DNA of 64,000 nucleotides, taken from assembly GCA_030425425.1 (NCBI GenBank), contig JAUIAO010000014.1, positions 1-64,000 on the forward strand, in the 5' to 3' direction. The notes beneath the pieces are model-generated. The model was not told where the DNA came from and ran no database searches. It worked only from the letters and a program-made list of their open reading frames with translations. The position numbers were made by a program, and so were the translations under genes. This DNA comes from Bacteroidia bacterium. Lineage in GTDB: Bacteria > Bacteroidota > Bacteroidia > Cytophagales > Cyclobacteriaceae. Below, piece by piece: positions 1-8,850 of this stretch; position 1 is the first letter of the stretch; the number at the start of each line of letters is the position of its first letter.

Positions 1-90
1 GGTCCACCTCTGACCATTCCGAACAGAGAAGTTAAGCCCATCAGCGCTGATGGTACTGCAGTAAAATGTGGGAGAGTAGGTCGTTGCCAG
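1..90 (+). rRNA. rrf: 5S ribosomal RNA, 3' part (cut by window start)
   Basis: The first 90 bases match the middle and 3' end of bacterial 5S rRNA: the CCATTCCGAACAGAGAAGTTAAGC segment region at about 14-37 and the terminal GGGAGAGTAGGTCGTTGCC at 70-88. The 5' part lies outside the window, so this is presumably the end of a 16S-23S-5S operon. A strong hairpin terminator follows directly. The exact 3' end is set by analogy to other 5S genes and could differ by a base or two. Confidence 0.93.
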
Positions 91-98
91 TTTATTAT

Positions 99-130
99 AA
101 ACCTGATTAAGTAATTAGTCAGGTTTTTTT
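99..130 (+). terminator. Terminator of the rRNA operon
   Basis: Stem AAACCTGA (99-106) pairs with TCAGGTTT (119-126) and the stem runs into a T tract ending at 130. Its position just after the 5S rRNA fits a rho-independent terminator for the ribosomal RNA transcript. Confidence 0.85.
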
Positions 131-153
131 ATTTATGATATATTATTGAATCA

Positions 154-210
154 CAACGACCTACTCTCGAGAGTAGCCCTAAGCCGGGCACGTCGTTGCC
201 AGTTTATTAT
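154..210. repeat. Scrambled partial copy of the 5S rRNA 3' end
   Basis: Bases 154-168 are the exact reverse complement of 5S bases 72-86. Bases 161-176 form a perfect 16-base palindrome (CTACTCTCGAGAGTAG). Bases 192-210 repeat 80-98 exactly (19 bases, the 5S end plus its flank). Together they form an inverted copy joined to a direct copy of the 5S tail, the direct copy being split by about 15 foreign bases. This looks like a rearrangement scar at the end of an rRNA operon. Confidence 0.7.
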
Positions 211-357
211 CGAGCCGCGTAGGCTAAGGGATGTTGTTAAGTCAGAATCCCTTTATTTATGTGCGCCATGCACGCTTTTCTCATCTATAAGGTGAGGCTT
301 TTTTAAAACAAGTCCTGAGCGGCCCAGATGGAGAGGAATCGTTAGCCTAAGGCAAGG

Positions 358-834
358 GTGTCTGAAGCAATTCAGAATCCAAAGGAAGCTTACCGGTCAA
401 TCCGAAAACCTGTGTGGAATCTCCAAAAAGTAGAATTTGCATTTCAACAACACTTGGGAGATTTATCAGCATGTGAATTACTACTACCAGAAGGTGTATT
501 AGAATACTTTGATGTAGTAACAGCAGAGAAAGAAGTCGAACATTATGTAATTGGCTTAGTAGAGAGAAACCTGAGGTCGGGAGAGTTTCCTAAACTGAGA
601 CTTTTGTCTCATGGGTTTCATAATGAGATAACTATCAAAGATTTTCCCATTCGTGGTAAAGCTTGTTACCAGAAAGTCAAGCGTCGCAGGTGGGTTAATG
701 AGGAAACAGGAGAATTCATCTCAGGAAATTGGAACTTAGTAGCAGGCGGAGCGCGAATGACACAGGAATTCGCGGCTTTTATAAAAGAACTGCATCGACA
801 ATTCCGCATCGGCGGACCGCCTAGTAAGCTGTAA
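358..834 (+). CDS. ISAon1-family transposase, N-terminal (first-frame) protein
   Basis: 158 aa starting at GTG. The stretch LLPEGVLEYFDVV near residue 42, then IKDFPIRGKACYQ and VKRRRWVNEETG, and the closing ARMTQEFAAFIKEL are the signature of the small first protein of ISAon1-type insertion sequences (ISL3-like, found in Bacteroidota), which precedes the DDE transposase. The reading frame looks intact, but its partner just downstream is wrecked, so the element cannot be autonomous. It lies about 270 bases after the rRNA operon. Family assignment is from memory of the motif pattern. The start is uncertain: no ATG is available upstream in frame. Confidence 0.75.
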   Translation: MSEAIQNPKEAYRSIRKPVWNLQKVEFAFQQHLGDLSACELLLPEGVLEYFDVVTAEKEVEHYVIGLVERNLRSGEFPKLRLLSHGFHNEITIKDFPIRGKACYQKVKRRRWVNEETGEFISGNWNLVAGGARMTQEFAAFIKELHRQFRIGGPPSKL

Positions 835-871
835 AAGTCTTGGAGAGTACTTTCACGTGAACGTAAAATTA

Positions 872-1090
872 CTGGAAGAACAATATGTGGTGGTAGTGGT
901 TCATCCAAGTGATTATTCAACCTGAGATCAACTGGATCATGCTGAGAGTTACATTGTCTTTCCGGAGAATATTGGGCCATATCTCACCACTGATGAAACA
1001 TCACTTTCACAAGGAGAACTTTATACTGTGATTACCAATAAAGAAGCCGAAGGCCGAAAAGGAACTTGCTGCTTATTCATTATTCTATAA
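872..1090 (+). pseudogene. Remnant of ISAon1-family DDE transposase (second frame)
   Basis: In the frame ending at the TAA of 1088-1090 the translation contains QLDHAESYIVFPENIG and then TTDETSLSQGELYTVIT, which is the start of the ISAon1/ISL3 catalytic domain; the D of DETS is the expected first catalytic aspartate. A TGA at 923-925 stands where the family has Trp (ST-stop-DQLDH), residues before it are scrambled, and the protein stops after about 50 recognisable residues, so most of the transposase, including the other catalytic residues, is gone. It follows the first-frame protein at 358-834 and is certainly non-functional. Confidence 0.75.
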
Positions 1091-1395
1091 ATGCAAAATA
1101 TTATTTGGTGAAAAGATAAATGTCTTTTCTTAATATTAGGTTTTTAAGTTTAAATAGAATCATCCATTGTTGTTATTTTAAGAGAAAGATTTTTCTTATT
1201 TTCGGCGCACCACTGATTCAAAAATCTACTTTTCCAGTTCTAAACAAGACATCTAGAATGCTGTTTCTGGCATTCAAGTTTTATCTCGATTATAAACCAA
1301 GTTCTAAACAAGTGAATCTGTTTCCTTCCGAAGATAGGATACAGGAGATTTATGTGTGTATTCAATTATACCTATATACCTAATTCAAACTTGTT
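1091..1395. other. Gene-free stretch upstream of the M43 protease
   Basis: About 300 bases, AT-rich. An 87-codon open frame on the plus strand (1120-1383) has a low-complexity, basic-hydrophobic translation with no recognisable domain and is probably chance. No clear terminator or structured RNA is seen; the promoter of the downstream gene presumably lies here. Confidence 0.4.
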
Positions 1396-4221
1396 ATGAA
1401 AAAGCAATTTCTATTAATTGGCGCTGCATTAATGTTGGCGTTTTCATCACTTGCGCAAAGTCATAGAATGTGTGCTAGTGATGCTGTATTGGATAGGCAG
1501 AATGCCAATCCAAAAGTGAAAAAGATGCGATCTCTTATCGAACGTAAAACAAGAGATTTCCTTTCTAATGGAGGTCAATCCACTAGAAGAACGGGAATAC
1601 TGACAATTCCTGTGATTGTACATGTGATCTATAATAATTCTCAGGAAAATATTTCTGATGCTCAGATTCAATCACAAATCGACGTACTGACCGAAGATTT
1701 TCGAAAGATAAATTCTGACGCAAGTTTAGTTCCGGCTGAATTTGCATCAATTGCATCTGATATACAGATTGAGTTTGTACTATCTCAAATCACTAGAAAG
1801 CAAAGTAGCCAAACTTCTTGGGGAACGAATGACGCTATGAAAAGTGCAGCCCATGGAGGAGTGGATGTGATTAATCCTGATGAATATCTCAATATGTGGG
1901 TTTGCAACATTGGTGGCGGTATCCTAGGTTATGCACAGTTTCCCGGAGGTGCCGCAGCTACAGATGGGGTTGTCATTTCGCCACAGTATTTTGGGAGCAT
2001 TGATAAAGAACCCGTAGGTGAAAATTTCCACCTTAGTGCACCTTTTGACAAAGGTAGAACTGTAACTCACGAAGTTGGTCACTATTTGAACCTTAGACAT
2101 ATCTGGGGAGATGGTAATTGTAGCGTCGATGATTTTGTCTCTGATACACCTACGGCGGGAAGTGCTAATTATGGTTGCCCAACGTACCCTTCAAAATCTT
2201 GTAATAACAACGGAGGGTTTACCAGTGATATGTTCATGAACTACATGGATTACGTTGATGATGCATGCATGTTTATGTTTTCAGCTGGTCAGAAGGCTCG
2301 AATGGATGCACTTTTTGAGCCAGGTGGTGCGAGAGAAAGTCTGGGTATTTCATCGGGTGGTTGCTTATTGGCCGCACCTGGTAATTTCACCTCATCTGGA
2401 ATTGGCGATGGTCAGTTTACACTTAGTTGGAGCGGAGTTAGCGGGGCAACAAGCTACGATGTAAGTCTTGACGGTGCAGTTTCAAATACTTCAAATACTA
2501 GTTTCAGCTTTTCTGGTTTAACCGCAGGGACAACTTATTCTGTGCAGGTGAGATCAGTATGTGCTGATGGTACCAGTGGCTCATATTCATCAGCATTTCA
2601 GGTGACAACTACAGGAAACAACTGCAATGAAGGACCTATAAACTTATCTTTGACCTTGGATAATTATCCCTCAGAAACCAGTTGGTCTTTACTTAAAGAC
2701 GGATCTACAGTCGCATCAGGAAGTGGATATAGCACCAAAGGACTAACAATTACACAATCTTTTGATTTTGGTGCCGGTAGTTATTCATTTACGATAAATG
2801 ACTCTTATGGAGATGGCATTTGCTGTGCATACGGTAATGGATCATATTCTCTGACAGATACGAATAGTAATTTGATCTTTTCAGGAGGCGATTTTACAAG
2901 TTCTGAAACAACCACATTCTGCCTAAATGCCGGAGCACCAGATACCCAGGCTCCTAGCACACCAACTGGCTTGTCTGCTTCAAATGTAGATGAGACTTCT
3001 GTGAGTCTTTCATGGAATACATCCACAGACAATGTCGGGGTAACTGGCTATAGTATTTATAATGGTTCTAATAATATTGGTTCTGTAACAGGTAATACCA
3101 CAAGTGTAACCGGATTAAATTCGGGAACAACTTATTCTTTCACAGTGACCGCTGTAGATGCCGCCGGAAATGAGTCTCCGGCAAGTGGTGTGGTGAATGT
3201 AACAACACTCACTCCAGATACTCAAGCCCCTTCGTTTCCAACTGGTCTATCAGCAAGTAATGTGACTCAAACTTCTTTAAATCTATCCTGAAATGCATCA
3301 TCAGATAATGTTGGTGTAACGGGCTATGAAGTTTACCAGGATGGGAGTCTGATCAATGCTACCAGTGGAACGAGTGTGTCTGTTTCTGGACTGACCGCAT
3401 CAACAACTTACACTTTTACTGTTCTGGCAAATGATGAAGCAGCAAATAGCTCAGCACAAAGTTCTGAATTGAATGTAACGACCGCAGCTCCTGTAGTGAA
3501 CTATTGTACTTCAAGTGGAAATAATACCAGTTATGAGTGGATTGATTTGGTACAGCTCGGCTCGATCAATAATTCGACAAGTGCTAATGGGGGATATGGA
3601 GATTTCACCTCTCTTTCTACTTCATTGGCTCCAGGATCAAGCAATACGATTACTTTTAGCGCGGGATTCAGAAGTTCAACCTATAGCGAAAATTGGAAAG
3701 TATGGATTGATTATAATCAGGATGGAGATTTCAATGATAGTGGAGAACAAGTTGTTTCCGGGAATACATCTAATGCCTCCAATTATTCAGCAACATTCAC
3801 TGTGCCATCAGGAGCCGCTTTAGGAGCTACAAGAATGAGAGTATCAATGGTATGGAATGCTACTCCATCTACATGCGGTACATTTTCATATGGAGAAGTA
3901 GAGGATTATACAGTTGTGATTTCAAATACAGCTAAGTCTATTGAGCAGGAATCCGTGCATAATGGAGATGCACTGAACAAAGGAATGCACAAAGCTTCTT
4001 TAGGTATTTATCCAAATCCAGCAGCGAAAACGATTCATGTTTCTTTAGCTGAATTTAATGAAGCTAGTTCTTACAGAGTCTTGGATATCGGAGGTAGAGT
4101 GATGTTTGAACGGAGTACTAGCGTTGAGAAGATCAGTGTGGATGGCTTGAAGCCTGGCATTTATCTGCTAGAAGTGGAAACCGAAAAAGGAACTTTCAAA
4201 TCGAAATTTTTAAAGAATTAA
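1396..4221 (+). pseudogene. Secreted M43-type metalloprotease with FN3, GEVED and T9SS tail, interrupted by one TGA
   Basis: Signal peptide (residues 1-20, ending FSSLAQ), then a pappalysin-like M43 protease domain with the zinc site HEVGHYLNLRHIWG at residue 225 onward and MNYMDY after it. Next come a fibronectin type III domain, a Cys-rich beta domain (NDSYGDGICC), two more FN3 domains, a GEVED domain (DYNQDGDFNDSGEQ ... GEVEDYT) and a T9SS type A sorting tail (LGIYPNPAAKTIHVSL). The frame is open from 1396 to 4221 except for TGA at 3289-3291. The preceding FN3 repeat reads LSWNTSTDNVGVTGY where this one reads LS-stop-NASSDNVGVTGY, so the lesion is TGG (Trp) to TGA. As read, the product stops at residue 631 and loses GEVED and the sorting tail, hence surface anchoring. 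It could be a recent mutation or a base error. Confidence 0.85.
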
Positions 4222-4251
4222 ATTAAAATAAATCAAGGTGTAATTGAATGA

Positions 4252-4284
4252 AAAATCCCTCCTGAGTGAATCAGGAGGGATTTT
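4252..4284. terminator. Bidirectional terminator between convergent genes
   Basis: Perfect 14-base stem AAAATCCCTCCTGA (4252-4265) with TCAGGAGGGATTTT (4271-4284) around the loop GTGAA. It has A and T tracts on both sides and lies between the convergent protease gene and helicase gene, so it can serve both. Confidence 0.9.
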
Positions 4285-4286
4285 AT

Positions 4287-6188
4287 TTAATCATACATGA
4301 ATTCAAAAGCACTATGATAAAAGCCTCTTGCTTGTAAGTTTTGAATTAGAGAATCGAAAAACTTATTGGAACTGAGCGTAGCTGAATCTCCAATCATCAC
4401 CAGCAGATGCCTTGCTCGAGTCATAGCCACATTCATTCTTCTTACATTGGCTAAGAATCCAATTTCACCATTCAGGTTACTTCTGGTGAGAGAGATAACC
4501 ATGATGTCCCTTTCCTGACCTTGGAAAGCATCTACGGAATTAATAGAGATGTTTTCTTTGATAGTGTGTGGTAGGTCAATAGATTCTAATTGGTTTCGCA
4601 ATACTTCTGTTTGGGCTTTGTACGGGGCAATCACACCAATGCTGAGATGCTCTTTATCTGTGATTTGAATTTCCTCCATAACCCTTGTCATTTGCTTCCA
4701 TAAAAAATGCCCTTCTTCCACATTGTAAGTGCTAAGCGTTTCAGGGTTTTGCTTTTCATCAAACCCACAACCAGCCGTATCAATAAATGCTATGGGTTCA
4801 TTGATGAGTTGTTTTCTCTGGGTAATGATTTCTCCACTTTGTAATTCATTTTTATAGAAATGATCATTCGAAAATGCCATGATTTGATCATGCATTCGAT
4901 ATTGGACGTTGAGCATGACATCAGCATCCCATTTCTTGATGGATTTTTCAAATAGAGTCTGATCTAATCCTTGTTTTGCAGCATCTAAAGACTTCACCGT
5001 AGGTGGCAGTTGCCAATGATCTCCCGCCATCACTACTTTTTGACACTTCATAATTGGGATCCAGCTAGCGGGCTCCATAGCTTGGGAAGCCTCATCAATG
5101 AAGAGTGTTTTAAATGTTCTGTTAGCCAAATATTGATTATTTGCACCAATCAACGTGCAAGCTATAACCTCTGCTTTGTTTAGTTCATCATGGATCATGT
5201 GGTCTTCCAGCATCCGGGCATCATCACGTAGGTTTCTCGCTTCGCTGAGCAACATTTTGCGCTGTTCTCTTTCGGCTCTACCAAAATTTCGCTTGTACTT
5301 GTGCCCCATTTTACTGAACTCCTCAGCTTTTTTACGAAGGTCTTTAAGCAACTTGGCATCATTGTGTTCCGCTAATCTAGCGTCTATCGTAGTTTCAATG
5401 ACTTCTTCAGTAACCCGCGCCGGATGACCAATTCTGAGGACACGAATTCCCTGCTGAGTAAGTTTTTCTGCCAGAAGATCAACAGCTGCATTACTAGCAG
5501 CACTCACTAATACTTGTTTTTCTTGCGATACCGTATCTTTTATAGCCTCCACAAGTGTCGTGGTTTTTCCGGTACCAGGAGGTCCATGAACAAGTGCCAG
5601 ATCTTTCGCAGAACTGATAAGTTTCAATGCTGAATTTTGGCTGTCATTAAGAATGGGATGTCTGATTTCGTAAGAAGTGGCAAAAACCGGAGTTTGCTCA
5701 CCCAACATGATCTTTATCAATTCCTTGATTCTTCCTTCTCTAACTTCCGCAAGTTTTCTGACGGTCTTTTCCATTTCGTCATAACTACTTTCATCAAAGA
5801 GTAGATTGACTCCAAGCTTTCCTTCATCCAGCCACTCAGGAGGTTCATCACGATTGAGGACGATGGTCATGTATTTATCATTCACTCTGCTGATGATTCC
5901 CGATGCACTTTGAGGGTGTTTTTGGTCATTGAGAAAAACACTGGCAGATGAGCCTGCCTGAAAAAAGTGACGTTTGTCCTGATCAGTAGTGCGAGTCAGT
6001 TTTAATACCCATTTCTCGCCAGTACCAAGAAAAGAGCTATCAACTGTAACTGGATACCACGATACGCCCTCTTTTTTACGATCGACTAATGATCGGTTTC
6101 TTATTTTGTGTTCATATTGTTTCCGATCCTCTTCTCTTTCCATTTTGAGTAGGGAGAGAAGTTTGAGGAAATATTCTGATTGATTCAT
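4287..6188 (-). CDS. UPF1/IGHMBP2-like superfamily 1 DNA/RNA helicase
   Basis: 633 aa. An N-terminal OB-like region (about 30-135) precedes two RecA-like domains. Walker A is GPPGTGKT at 202-209 and motif II is DEAS near residue 364 (IDEASQAMEP), the UPF1-type form. Motif III appears as AGDHWQLPPT, and the C-terminal domain has NVQYRMH, SVDAFQGQERD and VAMTRARH. This is the Smubp-2/Sen1 class of ATP-dependent 5'-3' helicases that unwind DNA or RNA; a precise role in bacteria is not established. Cytoplasmic, no signal peptide. It starts 1 base after the stop of the TerB-like gene, so the two form an operon. Confidence 0.9.
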   Translation of the reverse strand: MNQSEYFLKLLSLLKMEREEDRKQYEHKIRNRSLVDRKKEGVSWYPVTVDSSFLGTGEKWVLKLTRTTDQDKRHFFQAGSSASVFLNDQKHPQSASGIISRVNDKYMTIVLNRDEPPEWLDEGKLGVNLLFDESSYDEMEKTVRKLAEVREGRIKELIKIMLGEQTPVFATSYEIRHPILNDSQNSALKLISSAKDLALVHGPPGTGKTTTLVEAIKDTVSQEKQVLVSAASNAAVDLLAEKLTQQGIRVLRIGHPARVTEEVIETTIDARLAEHNDAKLLKDLRKKAEEFSKMGHKYKRNFGRAEREQRKMLLSEARNLRDDARMLEDHMIHDELNKAEVIACTLIGANNQYLANRTFKTLFIDEASQAMEPASWIPIMKCQKVVMAGDHWQLPPTVKSLDAAKQGLDQTLFEKSIKKWDADVMLNVQYRMHDQIMAFSNDHFYKNELQSGEIITQRKQLINEPIAFIDTAGCGFDEKQNPETLSTYNVEEGHFLWKQMTRVMEEIQITDKEHLSIGVIAPYKAQTEVLRNQLESIDLPHTIKENISINSVDAFQGQERDIMVISLTRSNLNGEIGFLANVRRMNVAMTRARHLLVMIGDSATLSSNKFFDSLIQNLQARGFYHSAFEFMYD

Positions 6189-6189
6189 G

Positions 6190-6585
6190 TTACTTTTTCA
6201 AGTACTGCTGAATGGTGGATTTTAGGGCGGTTTTGTCTGCAGAGATGTCAGGGTCACTGTAGATTTTCAGCATCAGCTCCATGAGCACATCCTCATCATA
6301 GCCTAGTTTGCTGGCAAGCCGTGCGCAAAACCGAATTTCTTCTTTGTACAGCCGGCCATCTATTTTCATCAGCTGAACGATATTGTAGATGTACTCGTAC
6401 TTATCATCGTCTGTCAATCCATCGAGATCCTCGATCAAAGAAGGATCTTCAAAACACGAACTGATTTCATTGGAAGACATGCCGTTGGCTTCTCCGATTT
6501 GTTTGATCAGGTCTATCTCATCCTGAACGACTATTCCATCCACTCTTGCCAGCTGAACCAGCAAGTTGAGATGCGTACGGGCCAT
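6190..6585 (-). CDS. TerB-like protein
   Basis: 131 aa, all-helical. Two similar acidic motifs, VQLARVDGIVVQDEIDLIKQI near residue 9 and VQLMKIDGRLYKEEIRFCARL near residue 72, match the TerB fold (tellurite resistance TerB, DjlA N-terminal), in which paired Asp/Glu sites may bind metal. The name reflects the fold; a link to tellurite is not implied, as no other ter genes are near. It lies directly upstream of the UPF1-like helicase with a 1-base gap, suggesting co-transcription, and is divergent from the ACP phosphodiesterase gene. Confidence 0.72.
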   Translation of the reverse strand: MARTHLNLLVQLARVDGIVVQDEIDLIKQIGEANGMSSNEISSCFEDPSLIEDLDGLTDDDKYEYIYNIVQLMKIDGRLYKEEIRFCARLASKLGYDEDVLMELMLKIYSDPDISADKTALKSTIQQYLKK

Positions 6586-6665
6586 ATTTGTAGAGCTAGG
6601 AGCGATAATTTTTGATTTTGACGAGTGCTTTCAAAATAATTTTTAAACTTAGGTCAAAATTGACG

Positions 6666-6686
6666 ATGAACAAAATTTTTGTTCAT
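6666..6686. promoter_or_regulatory. 21-base perfect palindrome, candidate operator
   Basis: ATGAACAAAA-T-TTTTGTTCAT is a perfect inverted repeat around a single central base, in the gap between the divergent genes at 6585 (minus) and 6705 (plus). A -7-like TATCTTGA follows at 6690-6697. A one-base centre cannot form an RNA loop without opening base pairs, so a dimeric DNA-binding protein site is the more likely reading. The regulator is unknown. Confidence 0.5.
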
Positions 6687-6704
6687 GCCCTATCTTGATA
6701 ATTG

Positions 6705-7289
6705 ATGAATTTTCTGGCTCATATATATCTTTCTGGTGATGATGAAGAGATCATGATTGGCAACTTCATAGGTGACTTTGTGAAGGGGCAGTCATGGAGA
6801 GCTTTTGATGAACAAATTCAGAAAGGTATACGTCTGCACCGTGCGATCGATGAATACACAGATTCTCACGCTATTGTGATCAGGAGCAAAGAAAAATTAA
6901 GACCAAAATACAGACATTATTCTCCTGTGATTGTGGATGTTTTTTATGATCATTTTTTATCGAAATTATGGAGCCATTATCATGAAACTCCATTACTTGA
7001 GTTTACCAAACGGTTTTATCGGATGACAGAGCGCTATGAAAACTTGATTCCTGAAAGGGCAAGACATATGCTTCATGTTATGAAAAAAGATAATTGGCTA
7101 TATCATTATCAATATGTGAAAGGCATAGAGCGAACATTAAATGGAATGTCACGACGAACACCATATGATTCTCATATGGAAATGGCTTCAAAAAATCTAG
7201 AGCAGGATTATGAGTCATTTAAAGAAGATTTTGAGTCATTTTTTCCCGAATTAATAAATTACAGTAAGGCATTTTTATCAGAGCAATGA
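6705..7289 (+). CDS. acpH: Acyl carrier protein phosphodiesterase (AcpH family, DUF479)
   Basis: 194 aa from the ATG at 6705, which gives the family's usual start MNFLAHIYLS; a TTG one codon earlier is unlikely. The conserved metal-site segments GNFIGDFVKG and LHRAIDEYTDSH, and later YDHFLSKLW, are present at the expected places. AcpH hydrolyses the phosphopantetheine arm from holo-ACP to give apo-ACP, part of prosthetic-group turnover in fatty acid synthesis. The stop overlaps the start of crcB by 4 bases (ATGA), so the two are translationally coupled. A palindromic candidate operator lies just upstream. Confidence 0.85.
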   Translation: MNFLAHIYLSGDDEEIMIGNFIGDFVKGQSWRAFDEQIQKGIRLHRAIDEYTDSHAIVIRSKEKLRPKYRHYSPVIVDVFYDHFLSKLWSHYHETPLLEFTKRFYRMTERYENLIPERARHMLHVMKKDNWLYHYQYVKGIERTLNGMSRRTPYDSHMEMASKNLEQDYESFKEDFESFFPELINYSKAFLSEQ

Positions 7290-7663
7290 AGCAGATTTTA
7301 TTAGTTGGAATGGGTGGATTTTTGGGAAGTGCAATGCGATATTTAGTTTCACTTTATTCATTGAAAACTTTTAGTACCGCGCTTCCTGTTGGCACTTTAA
7401 TCGTCAACTTACTTGGGAGCTTACTTATTGGGTTGATAGCTGGCCTGATGGTGAAAAGTAATTTCACATCGTTGCAGTTATTTGTTCTAACTGGTTTTTG
7501 TGGTGGGTTTACCACTTTTTCTACCTTCTCGCTCGAAGGACTGAAGATGTTGGAATCTGCCAGGTATTTACTCTATGTTGGATATGCCAGCTTAAGTGTT
7601 GTTGGAGGTTTGTTGCTTTGTTTCCTAGGTTTTTTTCTAGCCCAAAAAATGCTAGGTTCATAA
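7286..7663 (+). CDS. crcB: Fluoride ion channel CrcB/Fluc
   Basis: 125 aa with four hydrophobic segments, the normal size for a Fluc subunit that works as an antiparallel dimer in the inner membrane. Diagnostic motifs are GGFLGSAMRYL near the N-terminus, GTLIVNLLGS (the central Asn of the pore) and GFCGGFTTFSTFSLE (the Phe/Thr/Ser pore track). It exports fluoride and protects enolase and pyrophosphatase. It overlaps acpH by 4 bases. I saw no fluoride riboswitch upstream, so induction by fluoride is not evident. Confidence 0.93.
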   Translation: MKQILLVGMGGFLGSAMRYLVSLYSLKTFSTALPVGTLIVNLLGSLLIGLIAGLMVKSNFTSLQLFVLTGFCGGFTTFSTFSLEGLKMLESARYLLYVGYASLSVVGGLLLCFLGFFLAQKMLGS

Positions 7664-7693
7664 CCCTTTAGTGAGTTACACTACTGGATAAAT

Positions 7694-8281
7694 TCACCCG
7701 AATAAGTGATTGTATTGATCGTCTTCACCTCGAAGCTCGATAATACATCTTTGTCCTTTTAACATATTGACATCCGCGTCAGGCAAGAAGTTGGTTTTCT
7801 CAGCATGCATTTTTTTCTTCCATTCAGATTTGAGTTTTTTCCGCTTGATCGCTTCTAAAAATCGCCTAACGTCTTCTAGACTTTGGAGTAATAGTGGTGG
7901 AACTTTAGTCAGTTTTCCATCATCATCTTTGGCTACCATGGTGAAGTAACTCGTGTTGGTATGCTTTACGGAATGATCTTTGATATTTTCTGCGAGTACT
8001 TGAATTCCAACTACCAGCGATGTGTTTCCCACATGATTGATCGACGCTTTGAGATGTACCAAATTGCCGATTTCTACGGGCTGGAGAAATTCCACTTCAT
8101 CTACTGAGACTGTCACGCAGTAGTTCCCCGCATGTTTACTGGCGCAAGCATAAGCCACTTTGTCCATTAGCGAAAGCAAAACGCCCCCATGAATCTTGCC
8201 ACCAAAATTGGCGTAACTAGGTACCATCAATTCAGTCAGTGTAGTTCTTGAAAAATCTACAGGAAGTGGTGTGTCGTTCAT
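7694..8281 (-). CDS. Acyl-CoA thioesterase (hotdog fold)
   Basis: 195 aa from the ATG at 8281; a TTG start 23 codons upstream would overlap the preceding gene. The hotdog core shows NFGGKIHGGVLLSLMDKVAYACA, with the Asp of LMDK and the HGG turn typical of YciA/BACH-type acyl-CoA thioesterases, followed by SVDEVEFLQPVEIGNLV and SYFTMVA. It hydrolyses acyl-CoA to free acid and CoA in the cytoplasm. The basic C-terminal extension of about 60 residues is poorly conserved in my memory of the family. Only 2 bases separate it from the stop of the upstream secreted protein gene. Confidence 0.85.
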   Translation of the reverse strand: MNDTPLPVDFSRTTLTELMVPSYANFGGKIHGGVLLSLMDKVAYACASKHAGNYCVTVSVDEVEFLQPVEIGNLVHLKASINHVGNTSLVVGIQVLAENIKDHSVKHTNTSYFTMVAKDDDGKLTKVPPLLLQSLEDVRRFLEAIKRKKLKSEWKKKMHAEKTNFLPDADVNMLKGQRCIIELRGEDDQYNHLFG

Positions 8282-8283
8282 AA

Positions 8284-8703
8284 TCAGCCTACTATATCTC
8301 CGGATCTGGTCCGGCAATCTTTTTGTCGTTTGTTGAGTATTAGTTTCCAAAATGGACTTCTGGTGAAAACAAGTTTTGTCTTTACCAAAAAATTATTCCA
8401 TAATGCTTTTCCTTTTCCTGGACTTCCAGGAACTCCCTTGGGCTGAAGTACATACTCAAAACCCATCTTACGCGTCACCTTTACAGCACATGGATTGCCA
8501 AAAAGTACATTTTTCTGATCGTATTTGTAGATGTAATTAATGGTCTTGCGTTTTGGCCCACGAGGAGCCCAAATGGCATCTTTAAAATCCTCTTTTGAAT
8601 CCAAAACAAGGGGTTTTTGATTGTCAACGCTGGGTTGTGCGTACAGCAATTGACTCCCCAGAAGGCAGGTGGTTACGAATAGTAAAACACGTAATGCATT
8701 CAT
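8284..8703 (-). CDS. Small secreted protein of unknown function
   Basis: 139 aa from the ATG at 8703 (an in-frame TTG lies 6 codons upstream). Residues 1-23 form a signal peptide ending QLLYAQ. The mature part is basic and aromatic (KTINYIYKYDQKNVLFGNPCAVKV, then the glycine-rich GVPGSPGKGKALWNN) with two cysteines. I do not recognise the family. It sits just upstream of the thioesterase gene and is probably co-transcribed with it. Confidence 0.65.
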   Translation of the reverse strand: MNALRVLLFVTTCLLGSQLLYAQPSVDNQKPLVLDSKEDFKDAIWAPRGPKRKTINYIYKYDQKNVLFGNPCAVKVTRKMGFEYVLQPKGVPGSPGKGKALWNNFLVKTKLVFTRSPFWKLILNKRQKDCRTRSGDIVG

Positions 8704-8850
8704 AAAAAGAAATGTTGACAACCTTTATTGCGCCTAAAGATAATGATCTTAATGCAACACTAATTCAATTCTTCGCAATTATGCATGGAAGGGGCTTGCT
8801 GGTGGCACAACCATTTTTCCATAAAAGTGGAAGATACTCTTCGATATAAA

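Larger units (their letters stand above)
358..1090 (+). mobile_element. Decayed ISAon1-type insertion sequence
   Basis: The element is defined by the first-frame protein (358-834) and the truncated, stop-containing transposase (872-1090). I could not find convincing terminal inverted repeats, and the right end is missing because the transposase breaks off early. It therefore marks an old insertion with a later deletion next to the rRNA operon. Confidence 0.65.

Noticed and set aside
1120-1383. 87-codon open frame on the plus strand
   Set aside because: Low-complexity basic and aromatic translation, no start context or domain; lies between an IS remnant and the protease promoter region.
3289-3291. 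TGA read as selenocysteine
   Set aside because: The internal FN3 repeat shows Trp at this position, the site is not catalytic, and no bacterial SECIS-type stem is evident just after the codon.
6586-6704. Fluoride riboswitch before the acpH-crcB operon
   Set aside because: I could not find the conserved fluoride aptamer core; the only structure is the 21-base palindrome.
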